Positions 24,827-32,398 of a DNA stretch of 37,656 bases are shown one piece after another. Under the pieces are notes generated by a model. It did not search any database. It saw only the letters and a program-made list of their open reading frames with translations, and was not told the origin of the DNA. Numbering within the stretch: the first letter of the stretch is position 1; the number at the start of each line of letters is the position of its first letter. This stretch comes from Limnobacter litoralis (GTDB taxonomy: Bacteria; Pseudomonadota; Gammaproteobacteria; Burkholderiales; Burkholderiaceae_B), in contig NZ_BSOJ01000017.1 in NCBI RefSeq assembly GCF_030160455.1, forward strand, positions 1 to 37,656. Reading direction: 5' to 3'. The position numbers and the translations under genes are program-made.

Positions 24827-25609
24827 ATGATGCGCTCTTTGTGGATTGCCAAAACCGGCCTGGATGCCCAGCAAACCCAGCTGGACGTGATTACCAACAA
24901 CCTGGCCAATACATCAACCAACGGTTTCAAGCGTTCGCGCGCCGTGTTTGAAGATTTGTTGTATCAAACCATCCGCCAGCCGGGTGCCCAAACCTCGGAT
25001 CAAACACAGGTGCCATCTGGCTTGCAAATCGGTACCGGTGTGAAGCCCACCGCCACCGTCAAGAATTTCCAGCAGGGCAACCTGCAACAAACCAGCAACC
25101 CGCTGGATGTGGCCATCAACGGCAACGGCTTTTTCCAGGTGCAAATGCCGGATGGCACTACTTCATACACCCGCGATGGCAGTTTTCAGACGGATTCCAA
25201 CGGCACCCTGGTGACTTCCAACGGTTATCCAATCGTCGGTCCCATCACGGTTCCACCCACCACGCAAACATTGACCATCGCACCAGATGGCACGGTGTCC
25301 GCCTTGTTGGCTGGTCAGGTTCAGCCTCAGGCTTTGGGGCAGATCCAGATGGCCACTTTCGTGAACCCGGCTGGCTTGTCTTCACAAGGCGGCAACCTGT
25401 ACATCGAAACGGCGGCCTCTGGCACCCCAACGACCTCGCAGGCAGGCACCAATGGTGCGGGTTTGTTGTCGCAAGGGTATGTTGAAACGTCCAACGTCAA
25501 CGTGGTTGAAGAGTTGGTCAGCATGATTCAGGCGCAGCGTGCCTACGAAATCAATTCCAAGGCAATCACGACATCTGACCAGATGTTACAGCGCTTATCG
25601 CAGCTTTGA
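24827..25609 (+). CDS. flgG: Flagellar distal rod protein FlgG
   Basis: FlgG forms the distal rod that crosses the P and L rings. The 260-aa length is standard. It begins [20 protein letters not shown] with [23 protein letters not shown], has [33 protein letters not shown], and ends in [25 protein letters not shown]. All are diagnostic FlgG blocks. Confidence 0.97.
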   Translation: MMRSLWIAKTGLDAQQTQLDVITNNLANTSTNGFKRSRAVFEDLLYQTIRQPGAQTSDQTQVPSGLQIGTGVKPTATVKNFQQGNLQQTSNPLDVAINGNGFFQVQMPDGTTSYTRDGSFQTDSNGTLVTSNGYPIVGPITVPPTTQTLTIAPDGTVSALLAGQVQPQALGQIQMATFVNPAGLSSQGGNLYIETAASGTPTTSQAGTNGAGLLSQGYVETSNVNVVEELVSMIQAQRAYEINSKAITTSDQMLQRLSQL

Positions 25610-25629
25610 TTTTTGAAAAAAGGGGGAGA

Positions 25630-25647
25630 CTGAGTGTGTTCACTCAG
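25630..25647 (+). other. Hairpin between flgG and flgH
   Basis: CTGAGTG and CACTCAG form a perfect 7-bp stem with a TGTT loop, ending just before the flgH ribosome binding site. It has no T-run. It may tune translation of flgH or mark mRNA processing between the rod and ring genes. Confidence 0.45.
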
Positions 25648-25658
25648 TGAGGCGGATC

Positions 25659-26342
25659 ATGTTTAAACCTATACTACGCGGTATAACGGCAGCTTTGGCA
25701 TTTACTTTAGGGGGATGTGCAAATATTTACACCCCCAAGGTGGACATGCCCAAAGAAACCACGGTGCAGCAGCCACAACCCAACCCCCAGTTGGCCATGG
25801 CCGCACCCACCGGTGGCATTTACAACGCATCCACCTACAACCCCCTGTTTGAGGACGTTCGCGCCCGTCACATTGGCGACATTCTGACCATTCAGATCAA
25901 TGAACAGATCGACGCCTCACAGAAAAACAAAACTGCGGCCAACCGGTCCGATTCTGCGTCGATCAAGCTGCCTGGCATTCCATTTGGCTTCGGTTCAACC
26001 AATCCTTTGAACAGTTCAGCCAGCAGCAGCAAGGCGTTTGCAGGTGACGGCACTTCCACAGCGGCCAATACCCTGACAGGCACCATCACCGTGACCGTGG
26101 CTGACGTATTGCCCAACGGCAATTTGCGTGTGGTGGGTGAAAAACAGATCGGCACCAATCGCGACGTCCAAGCCCTGAAATTCAGCGGCGTGGTGATGCC
26201 GACTTCCATTCAGGCTGGCAATGTGGTGGACAGCCGCAAAGTGGCTGATGCCCGGCTGGAATACAGCGGCAAGGGCGCCATTGATGCAGCCACCACCATG
26301 GGTTGGCTCAGCCGCTTTTTCTTAAGCGTTTTGCCTTTCTAA
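25659..26342 (+). CDS. flgH: Flagellar L-ring lipoprotein FlgH
   Basis: FlgH forms the outer-membrane L ring. I take the ATG at 25659, preceded by GAGGCGG. An upstream in-frame GTG at 25647 lies inside a hairpin. The 227-aa product has a lipoprotein signal with lipobox LGGC and lipidated C20. It has the family blocks FEDVRARHIGDILTIQINEQ and NGNLRVVGEKQI, and VVDSRKVADARLEYSGKGAID near the C-terminus. Confidence 0.95.
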   Translation: MFKPILRGITAALAFTLGGCANIYTPKVDMPKETTVQQPQPNPQLAMAAPTGGIYNASTYNPLFEDVRARHIGDILTIQINEQIDASQKNKTAANRSDSASIKLPGIPFGFGSTNPLNSSASSSKAFAGDGTSTAANTLTGTITVTVADVLPNGNLRVVGEKQIGTNRDVQALKFSGVVMPTSIQAGNVVDSRKVADARLEYSGKGAIDAATTMGWLSRFFLSVLPF

Positions 26343-26355
26343 CCGGAACAAGGCC

Positions 26356-27489
26356 ATGATCAAGATTCACTCCTTCTTCAAATCCGCTTTTGCCACGCTG
26401 GCCGTGGCAAGCAGCCTGTTGACGGCCATGCCCGCACAAGCCACTGCGCAAGTGCGCATTCGCGATCTGGCCTCGGTTCAGGGCGTGCGCTCAAACCCGT
26501 TGTACGGCTATGGCATTGTGGTCGGTCTGGACGGCACAGGTGACCAAACCACGCAGACGCCCTTTACCACACAAAGCATTATCTCCATGCTTCAGCAATC
26601 GGGTGTCAACCTGCCACCCGGCACCAACATGCAACTGAAAAACGTGGCCTCTGTCATGGTCACAGCCAATTTGCCCGCGTTTGCGCAGCCTGGCCAAACC
26701 GTGGACGTCACTGTGGCTTCGCTGGGTAACGCCAAAAGCCTGCGCGGTGGCCTGTTGCTGATGACACCCCTGAAGGGTGCAGACGGCAGGGTGTACGCGC
26801 TGGCTCAAGGCCAATTGGTTGTAGGTGGTGCTGGTGCATCCGCCTCCGGTTCAAAAACCCAGATCAACCATTTGTCGGCAGGCCGAATTCCCAATGGTGC
26901 GCAAATTGAACAGGCCGTGGCCTCGCCCTTTAACCTGGGTGACACCCTGACGCTTGAATTGAACAGCACAGACTTCAGCAACGCCACCCGGATGGTGGCT
27001 GCAATCAACAAGACCTTTGGCGACGGCACTGCCCAGGCGCTTGATGGCCGCACAGTGCGCGTGCGCGCTCCACAATCGCCCGACGATCGCGTGGCTTTCT
27101 TGTCTCGTGTTCAAGACCTCAGCATCAGCGAATCCATCGCGACAGCCAAGGTCATCATCAACGCCCGCACAGGCTCTGTGGTGATGAACCAGGCCGTGGC
27201 GCTTGAGCCCTGTGCCGTGGCCCACGGCAACCTGACCGTCAAGATTTCCACCACGCCCGTGGTTTCGCAGCCTGCGCCTTTTTCACAGGGGCAAACTGTC
27301 GTGACGCAGCAATCCAACGTGGAGGTTTCTCAGGCGGGGGGGCAATTGATTGAGTTGAAGGGTGGCGCGCAATTGTCAGACGTGGTGAAAGCCCTGAATG
27401 CGCTGGGCGCAACCCCTGCCGATTTGATTTCGATTCTGGAAGCCATGCAACAGGCGGGCAGTCTGAAGGCTGAACTGGAGGTGATTTGA
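26356..27489 (+). CDS. flgI: Flagellar P-ring protein FlgI
   Basis: FlgI forms the periplasmic P ring around the rod, assembled with help from FlgA. The 377-aa product has a cleavable signal peptide (about 1-30, ending MPAQATA) and the FlgI blocks RIRDLASVQGVRSNPLYGYG, GLDGTGDQTTQTPF, and ARTGSVVMNQAVAL. Its TGA stop overlaps the flgJ ATG (TGATG), so the two are translationally coupled. Confidence 0.96.
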   Translation: MIKIHSFFKSAFATLAVASSLLTAMPAQATAQVRIRDLASVQGVRSNPLYGYGIVVGLDGTGDQTTQTPFTTQSIISMLQQSGVNLPPGTNMQLKNVASVMVTANLPAFAQPGQTVDVTVASLGNAKSLRGGLLLMTPLKGADGRVYALAQGQLVVGGAGASASGSKTQINHLSAGRIPNGAQIEQAVASPFNLGDTLTLELNSTDFSNATRMVAAINKTFGDGTAQALDGRTVRVRAPQSPDDRVAFLSRVQDLSISESIATAKVIINARTGSVVMNQAVALEPCAVAHGNLTVKISTTPVVSQPAPFSQGQTVVTQQSNVEVSQAGGQLIELKGGAQLSDVVKALNALGATPADLISILEAMQQAGSLKAELEVI

Positions 27490-27899
27490 TGGTCAATCCA
27501 CTGGGAATCAACCCTGGCAATGTGTCGGGCTCGATCGATTCGAGCTTCGACTCACGTGCATTGAACAACCTGAAAAACGAAACCAAAGCCCAGAAAGGCA
27601 GCAAGGAATTCAACGACGCCATCGACAAGGCGTCGGTTCAGTTTGAATCCGTGTTTTTGCAGTGGGCCCTGAAAAGCATGCGACAGGCCACACCCGATGG
27701 TGGTTTGTTGGGCGACAACACCTCCAAGCAGTATCAGGCCATGTTTGATCAGCAAATTGTGCAGTCCATTTCAGGCAAGGGTTTGGGGCTGGCTGGCGAA
27801 ATTGCCAGGCAGTTGCGACAGGAAACTGCAGCGCCCACAGCCCATGCACCGTTGACTCCTTTCGATCAGGCCTCAACTTTGCGGAAATTCAGTCGTTAA
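27489..27899 (+). CDS. flgJ: Single-domain FlgJ rod-assembly protein
   Basis: FlgJ acts as the rod cap. In many proteobacteria it also carries a C-terminal peptidoglycan hydrolase that opens the wall. This 136-aa product has only the rod-binding domain (FESVFLQWALKSMRQATPDGG, then QYQAMFDQQIVQSISGKGLGLA near 75-96). It ends at a normal stop with no hydrolase remnant before flgK begins 30 bp downstream. The ATG at 27489 overlaps the flgI stop; a TTG one codon earlier is less likely. A separate lytic transglycosylase must supply the wall-opening activity. Confidence 0.9.
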   Translation: MVNPLGINPGNVSGSIDSSFDSRALNNLKNETKAQKGSKEFNDAIDKASVQFESVFLQWALKSMRQATPDGGLLGDNTSKQYQAMFDQQIVQSISGKGLGLAGEIARQLRQETAAPTAHAPLTPFDQASTLRKFSR

Positions 27900-27908
27900 G
27901 ACCGATAA
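27883..27908 (+). promoter_or_regulatory. Possible sigma-28 promoter of flgKL
   Basis: ACCGATAA at 27901-27908 matches the sigma-28 -10 element at 7/8. The -35 counterpart at the required distance (GAAATT around 27884-27889) is weak. It lies 22 bp before the flgK start, straddling the flgJ stop. flgKL has its own FliA promoter in E. coli, which supports the call. Confidence 0.45.
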
Positions 27909-27929
27909 GAGCGTACAGGACAACCGGTT

Positions 27930-29657
27930 ATGTCAAACTCGATTTACGGAATAGCACTGAGTGGGCTGAATGCCGCGCAAGCGGGTTTGGCCACCACGTC
28001 CAACAACATCAGCAACAGCAACACCGTGGGCTACACACGCCAGCAGGTGGTGCAGCAAGCGCGCGCGGCCACGTCCAACGGCGATGGCATTCTGGTGGGG
28101 CAAGGCGTGAATGTGCAAGAGGTAACCCGGATGTATTCCGATTACCTGAACAGCCAGTTGCAACAGGCCTCCTCGGACGCTGCATTCTACGATTCCAAGT
28201 CCACCATGATTGGCAAAATCGACGCCAGCGTTGGCGACACGTCGTCTGGCTTGTCGACTGCGCTCAGCGACTTTTTTGCAGCGTCACAGGCGGTGTCTGC
28301 CAATCCGGCCGACCTGTCTGCCCGCCAGAATTTTTTGTCCACTTCAGACGCCTTGGCCGCGCGGTTCAATTCTTTGAACAATGTGATGGACGGCATCCGC
28401 ACCGCCGTGAATCAGAGCGTGAACGACTCGGTCACCAAAATCAACGATGCAGTCAATCAGCTGGCCACACTGAACAAGCAGGTCGTGGCCGCGAAGAGCG
28501 CCTCATCCACCGGCAGCTCCCCGAATGACTTGATGGATCAGCGCGACAAGCTGATTTCGGACCTCGCCGGGCAAGTGCAGGTGACCCGGGTCAATCTGTC
28601 TGATGGCTCGGTCAATCTGTTTTTGTCCAACGGTCAACCCCTGGTCGTGAAGGAAACGCCGTTCAAGCTGGCCGCACAGGTTGACCCGTCAGATCCACAA
28701 AACCTGCTGGTGGGCTCGCTCGCGACCATCAATGGTCAGCAGCGCCTGATTACCTATGATTCCAACACCCTGGGTACGGGTGCACTGTCTGGCTTGCTGC
28801 AGTTTCGTGATCAGGAACTGGCGCAATATCAGAATACGCTGGGCACACTGGCCGCGCAGGTCGGCAATCAGGTGAATGCCGTGCAAGCGGCGGGCGTGGA
28901 TTTGAATAACGCTGCAGGTCAGCCCATTTTCTCGTTTGCGGGTTCCACCAATGGTTTGAGTAACATCGCCAAGGTGGTATCCAATCAATACAACAGCACC
29001 AGTAACCCGACAAACGCGTCCATTACGCAGGTGAATTACAGCAAGTTGACCGGTGTGGATTATGAGGTCCGAATCATTGGTGGCGCACCGCAATACCGTG
29101 AAGCAGGCTCAACACAGGCATTTCAGCCGGTGCCTGTGGTGGCGGGCAGCTATCAGATTCAGGACGCCAAGGGCGCAGCCATTCTGTCGTTTAATCTGTC
29201 CAATGCGGCTCCGTCTGAAGGTGACAGCTTTGTGTTGATGCCAAGCCGGGACGGCGCGGCCAACATTCAACTCAGTTTGAAAGACCCCTCTGCCATTGCC
29301 GCTTCATCGACCACCAACCCCAGCGTGGGCAACAACGAGAACATGCTGGCGATGAACAATCTGCAATCCACGCGGCTGTTGAATCAGGCCAACGGGGCCT
29401 CGGGTGTCTCCATCTCGGACGCCTTTAACCAACTGGTCAGCAAGGTGGGCAACAAGGTTCGGGAAATCAAGGTGGCAGGCGAGGCCAAAAACGCCGTGCT
29501 CAGCCAGATCACACAGCAAACCGACAGTTTGTCGGGTGTGAACATGGACGAAGAGGCCGCCAACCTGATCAAGTATCAGCAGGCGTATCAAGCCTCCAGC
29601 AAGGTGATTTCATTGTCGAAAGACCTGTTTAACCAGATTTTGAGCATCTTTAACTAA
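27930..29657 (+). CDS. flgK: Hook-filament junction protein FlgK (HAP1)
   Basis: FlgK joins hook to filament and is escorted by FlgN. The 575-aa product has the N-terminal axial motif (YGIALSGLNAAQAGLATTSNNISNSNTVGYTRQ) and LMDQRDKLISDLAGQVQV near 202-219. The C-terminal coiled segment is SGVNMDEEAANLIKYQQAYQASSKVI. Size and layout are standard. flgL follows 11 bp downstream. Confidence 0.96.
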   Translation: MSNSIYGIALSGLNAAQAGLATTSNNISNSNTVGYTRQQVVQQARAATSNGDGILVGQGVNVQEVTRMYSDYLNSQLQQASSDAAFYDSKSTMIGKIDASVGDTSSGLSTALSDFFAASQAVSANPADLSARQNFLSTSDALAARFNSLNNVMDGIRTAVNQSVNDSVTKINDAVNQLATLNKQVVAAKSASSTGSSPNDLMDQRDKLISDLAGQVQVTRVNLSDGSVNLFLSNGQPLVVKETPFKLAAQVDPSDPQNLLVGSLATINGQQRLITYDSNTLGTGALSGLLQFRDQELAQYQNTLGTLAAQVGNQVNAVQAAGVDLNNAAGQPIFSFAGSTNGLSNIAKVVSNQYNSTSNPTNASITQVNYSKLTGVDYEVRIIGGAPQYREAGSTQAFQPVPVVAGSYQIQDAKGAAILSFNLSNAAPSEGDSFVLMPSRDGAANIQLSLKDPSAIAASSTTNPSVGNNENMLAMNNLQSTRLLNQANGASGVSISDAFNQLVSKVGNKVREIKVAGEAKNAVLSQITQQTDSLSGVNMDEEAANLIKYQQAYQASSKVISLSKDLFNQILSIFN

Positions 29658-29668
29658 GGCACTGCGTC

Positions 29669-30646
29669 ATGAACATTCGAGTCAGCACCACTCAGTATTT
29701 CAAGACAACCACTCAACGGATGACAGACCAGCAAGCCGCATTGAGCAAGCTGCAAAGCCAGTTGTCCACCGGTGTGGGCGTGCAAAAGCCCTCCGATGAT
29801 CCGCTGGCGCTGGCCACTGCATTGGGTGCTCAGGCGGCTGTCAAAACAATCGATGCTTACCAAAACAATCTGAAATACGTGACCAATGACCTGACCCAGA
29901 TGGACACCACATTGGGCTCAGCGTCCAACGTCATGCAATCCATCAAAGACAGCATGATTCAGGCCGGCAATGCCTCATTGAGTGCGGCCGATCGCGAAGT
30001 GATTGCCAGAGATCTGGAAGGCCAGATCGACGAGTTGCGTGGTCTTGCCAACTCGCAGGACGCTGCCGGCAATTTTATTTTTTCAGGCACATACCAGGAC
30101 AAAAAACCGTTTAGCATGCCGGGTGACGCAGGCTACTCCACCGGCTCTTTTCTGGAGACCACTTCACAAGCTGCAGCGCAGGCCGTGACAGGCCGTTCCG
30201 TTCAAGTGTCCAATGGCAGAACGCTGGACACCAACATCACCGGCAACGACGCTTTTGTGAACTCCAAAACCGGCGAAGACATCTTCAAGACGCTGACCGA
30301 CGCAGTGGCCCTGTTGCGTGACCCTGGTTATCCAAATGGTCAGCAAGGTGCTACGCCCGCAGACACCTTCGCAGCGGCTTTCCGTCAAAAGGCAGGCGAT
30401 GTGGACCAGGTGTTCAACGACCTTCAGTTGGCCCGCACCAAGGTGGGTGTGCGCCTGCGTGAAGCCGATACGCTGAGTACCATCAATGACGCAGCCAGCA
30501 CACAGCAACAAACCGTGGCCACTGAGGCGGTCGGTCTGGATTATGCAAAAGCAATCAGTGAGTTGTCGCAGGGGCAGTTGCAACTACAGGCGTCGCAACA
30601 AAGCTTTGCAAGCACATCCAAGTTGAGTCTGTTCAATTATCTTTGA
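29669..30646 (+). CDS. flgL: Hook-filament junction protein FlgL (HAP3)
   Basis: FlgL links FlgK to the flagellin filament. The 325-aa product is flagellin-like. The N-terminus MNIRVSTTQYFKTTTQRM leads into LSKLQSQLSTGVGVQKPSDDPLALATAL. The C-terminus holds LDYAKAISELSQGQLQLQASQQSFA. It ends the flg block. Its chaperone FlgN is encoded at 19200-19715. Confidence 0.96.
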   Translation: MNIRVSTTQYFKTTTQRMTDQQAALSKLQSQLSTGVGVQKPSDDPLALATALGAQAAVKTIDAYQNNLKYVTNDLTQMDTTLGSASNVMQSIKDSMIQAGNASLSAADREVIARDLEGQIDELRGLANSQDAAGNFIFSGTYQDKKPFSMPGDAGYSTGSFLETTSQAAAQAVTGRSVQVSNGRTLDTNITGNDAFVNSKTGEDIFKTLTDAVALLRDPGYPNGQQGATPADTFAAAFRQKAGDVDQVFNDLQLARTKVGVRLREADTLSTINDAASTQQQTVATEAVGLDYAKAISELSQGQLQLQASQQSFASTSKLSLFNYL

Positions 30647-30664
30647 TCTGTATAGAACTCCCCG

Positions 30665-30690
30665 TTGAATGCTTAGCCCCGGTCATTCAA
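30665..30690. terminator. Possible hairpin terminator between flgL and merR
   Basis: TTGAATG (30665-30671) pairs with CATTCAA (30684-30690) across a 12-nt loop. It lies between the convergent ends of flgL and merR and overlaps the merR stop codon. There is no clear T-run, so this is tentative. Confidence 0.35.
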
Positions 30691-31090
30691 TGTTCACCAG
30701 AGCCTCAATAATCGGGCAACCGGTCGAATCGTCGCTTTCATTGCAACGTGTTACAAGCTGCAGCAAGGTGGTTTGCATTTTTTGCAGATCGCGAATGCGT
30801 GCTTCAATGGATTGAAGTTTGATCTGTGCCACCGTCCGGGTTTCCCGGCAAGCACTGGCACCGCTCAATGCCAGCAAGTCGGCCACCTCGGACAGGGTAA
30901 AACCGAGGGCTTGGGCACGCTTGATGAAATGAATCCGTTTCAAGTCGTTTTCGCTGTACCTGCGTGCACCCTGCACTGGTTTGTCAGGTTTTGCCAATAT
31001 GCCCACACGCTGGTAGTAGCGAATCGTTTCTATGTTCACGCCTGCTGCCCGGGCCAAACCACCTATGGTCAATGTGTGTTTGTGATTCAT
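30683..31090 (-). CDS. merR: Mercury-responsive regulator MerR
   Basis: MerR represses, and with Hg(II) activates, the mer promoter by untwisting its long spacer. The 135-aa product has the winged helix-turn-helix (TIGGLARAAGVNIETIRYYQRVG) and a long dimerisation helix. The three Hg-binding cysteines are C81, C116 and C125, matching C82, C117 and C126 of Tn501 MerR. This points to mercury rather than zinc, copper or redox sensing. It is divergent from merT, with a mer-type operator in the 69-bp gap. Confidence 0.9.
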   Translation of the reverse strand: MNHKHTLTIGGLARAAGVNIETIRYYQRVGILAKPDKPVQGARRYSENDLKRIHFIKRAQALGFTLSEVADLLALSGASACRETRTVAQIKLQSIEARIRDLQKMQTTLLQLVTRCNESDDSTGCPIIEALVNIE

Positions 31091-31095
31091 GCCTC

Positions 31096-31127
31096 TTGAC
31101 TCCGTACTAGGGTACGGCTTTCACAAT
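31096..31127 (+). promoter_or_regulatory. mer operator/promoter of merT
   Basis: TTGACT (-35, 31096-31101) is followed by the perfect dyad CCGTAC-TAGG-GTACGG (31102-31117) within a 19- to 20-bp spacer, then a weak -10 (around 31121-31127). This matches the known mer operator layout, where MerR bends an overlong spacer. The dyad sequence matches mer operators of the Tn501/Tn21 group. Confidence 0.85.
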
Positions 31128-31159
31128 ACCAGCCTCACCCTGCATTCAAAGAGTTCGAC

Positions 31160-31474
31160 ATGAAATCTGTTCAAAATACCGGCACCCTGATCGGCAGTGC
31201 GCTTGCTGCATTCGCTGCTTCCATTTGTTGCCTTGGCCCGCTCTTGTTGCTTGCAGTAGGTGTGGGCGGAAGTTCCTCGCTGAGCATTTTCGCGGCACTG
31301 GAACCTTATCGGCCCGCCTTTATCGTCATTACGCTCGGCTTGCTGGCGTTTGCTTATTACCGCATGTTCAAGCTCAGGTCTGATTGTGAGGCATGCAGCA
31401 AAGGCCAGAAAATGGCATTCTGGGGGATCGCCTTGCTTGCGCTGGTGATGCTTGCTACACCATGGTTTGTTTGA
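31160..31474 (+). CDS. merT: Mercuric ion membrane transporter MerT
   Basis: MerT brings Hg(II) across the inner membrane. The 104-aa product has three hydrophobic segments (about 8-33, 48-68, 84-103). The vicinal pair C23-C24 lies in SICCLGP of helix 1, and a cytoplasmic pair C76/C79 (CEAC) lies between helices 2 and 3, both typical MerT ligands. It is slightly shorter than Tn501 MerT (116 aa). No merP, merA or merB follows, so Hg(II) taken up here has no reductase in the cluster. Confidence 0.87.
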   Translation: MKSVQNTGTLIGSALAAFAASICCLGPLLLLAVGVGGSSSLSIFAALEPYRPAFIVITLGLLAFAYYRMFKLRSDCEACSKGQKMAFWGIALLALVMLATPWFV

Positions 31475-31493
31475 ATGTACAGGAGCCCAAGCC

Positions 31494-31703
31494 ATGAACA
31501 ACCTTATACTTGAATCGGTGCTGACGTGCCCGAATTGTGGTACAGCCACCGCTTGTAGTATGCCCACTGACGCATGTCAGTTTTTCTTCCAGTGCCCAGG
31601 CTGTAATGCCATGATCAAGCCCAAACCAGGCGATTGCTGTGTTTTTTGCTCGTATGGTTCGGTGAAATGTCCGCCCATTCAGCAAGACAGTTCCTGCTGC
31701 TAA
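31494..31703 (+). CDS. GDCCVxC-domain small cysteine-rich protein
   Basis: This 69-aa protein carries the block GDCCVFCSYGSVKCPP (46-61), the signature of the GDCCVxC (seleno)protein family often found beside merT. It has 12 cysteines, including three CxxC pairs (12/15, 34/37, 49/52) and a terminal CC. All are Cys here, with no in-frame TGA. The start at 31494 follows AGGAG. No signal peptide is seen, so it is probably cytoplasmic. Role in metal or Hg(II) handling is inferred from family context; no activity is established from sequence. Confidence 0.85.
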   Translation: MNNLILESVLTCPNCGTATACSMPTDACQFFFQCPGCNAMIKPKPGDCCVFCSYGSVKCPPIQQDSSCC

Positions 31704-31709
31704 TCCAGA

Positions 31710-31731
31710 ACCGGGCCCAGGCGGACCCGGT
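31710..31731. terminator. Possible bidirectional terminator after the mer module
   Basis: ACCGGG (31710-31715) pairs with CCCGGT (31726-31731), with an inner CC/GG extension. It sits between the convergent GDCCVxC gene and the cysteine-peptide gene. The following bases are not strongly T-rich. Confidence 0.4.
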
Positions 31732-31742
31732 CATTTAGTGAG

Positions 31743-31826
31743 TTATGAGCAGAGTGGGCAGGCTGCCATGGCAACGCTGACCAAGCCAAATAAACCAACT
31801 GCGGCTGCAAACAGCTTCACTTTCAT
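31743..31826 (-). CDS. Tiny Sec-targeted cysteine peptide (27 aa, ends ACPLCS)
   Basis: This 27-codon frame is preceded by an excellent AAGGAGAT ribosome binding site and a start ATG at 31826. It has a basic N-terminus (MKVK), a hydrophobic core (LFAAAVGLFGLVSVA) and a signal-peptidase-like AMA-A site, then only CPLCS before TAA. It would give either a six-residue periplasmic peptide with a CxxC pair, or, if uncleaved, a membrane anchor with a periplasmic CxxC. A MerR-type operator lies upstream and a MerR-family gene precedes it on the same strand. I know no family for it; it may be a metal or thiol ligand. Confidence 0.6.
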   Translation of the reverse strand: MKVKLFAAAVGLFGLVSVAMAACPLCS

Positions 31827-31868
31827 AAACGATCTCCTTCAAAGTATCGGGGAATATTCCCGCCTGTT

Positions 31869-31899
31869 ATGTTGAGCATTCCAGTGACTGGAATGTCAA
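31869..31899 (-). promoter_or_regulatory. MerR-type operator/promoter of the cysteine-peptide gene
   Basis: On the minus strand TTGACA (31899-31894) is followed by a 19-bp spacer and CAACAT (31874-31869, 3/6). A perfect 19-bp dyad, CATTCCAGT-N-ACTGGAATG (31877-31895), fills the spacer. This is the layout of promoters controlled by MerR-family regulators. The -35 overlaps the stop codon of the MerR-family gene upstream. Confidence 0.65.
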
Positions 31900-32369
31900 T
31901 CATTCTTTGATTCACCATCGGACAAAGGCAAGATATAGTCTGCGATCAGGAACTCGCCATGGGGTTCGTTTGGCGCATTATCAAATCGCGAAGCAATCGC
32001 TGCATTGTTACTGCGAATCTCAAGCAGTCTTTCTTCGAGATTCTTAAGGCCGTGCTGAAGTTCTCGCACCTCCTTGAGCTTGCGTTTCAACAACTCATCG
32101 ACCTTGCCTCGCGCTCCGCATCCACAGGAGGGGCCTTGATCATAATGTTCAAGTATGGACTGGATTTCCTTGATTGAAAAATCCAGTTCGCGGGCCTTCT
32201 TGACAAAATCCAGCCTGGACAAATCTTCTTGCCTGAACACGCGATTTTTGCCCTTGCTAAACCATGAACCAGAATCTGCGCGCTTCGGGGTTATCAATCC
32301 CTGATCCTCGTAAAACCGGATGGTTTTGGGGGTTAAGCCCAGTTGTTTGGCAACATCACTGATTTTCAT
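31896..32369 (-). CDS. MerR-family transcriptional regulator of unknown ligand
   Basis: This 157-aa MerR-family protein has a helix-turn-helix MKISDVAKQLGLTPKTIRFYE, a basic wing region (about 34-48), and a long dimerisation helix. A CxC pair (C82, C84 in PSCGCGARGKVDE) sits where MerR and ZntR place their first metal ligand. The downstream ligands of ZntR, CueR or mercury MerR are absent, and a ~35-residue acidic tail is unusual. It lies 17 bp after the response-regulator gene and directly precedes the operator and cysteine peptide, its most likely target. Inducer unknown. Confidence 0.87.
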   Translation of the reverse strand: MKISDVAKQLGLTPKTIRFYEDQGLITPKRADSGSWFSKGKNRVFRQEDLSRLDFVKKARELDFSIKEIQSILEHYDQGPSCGCGARGKVDELLKRKLKEVRELQHGLKNLEERLLEIRSNNAAIASRFDNAPNEPHGEFLIADYILPLSDGESKND

Positions 32370-32378
32370 GGAAAATGC

Positions 32379-32398
32379 CGGTTGATTTAGATCAACCG
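32379..32398 (-). terminator. Hairpin at the end of the response-regulator gene
   Basis: CGGTTGAT and ATCAACCG form a perfect 8-bp stem with a 4-nt loop across the response-regulator stop codon, followed on the minus strand by a short TTTT. It may be a weak terminator or attenuator between this gene and the MerR-family gene. Confidence 0.4.
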
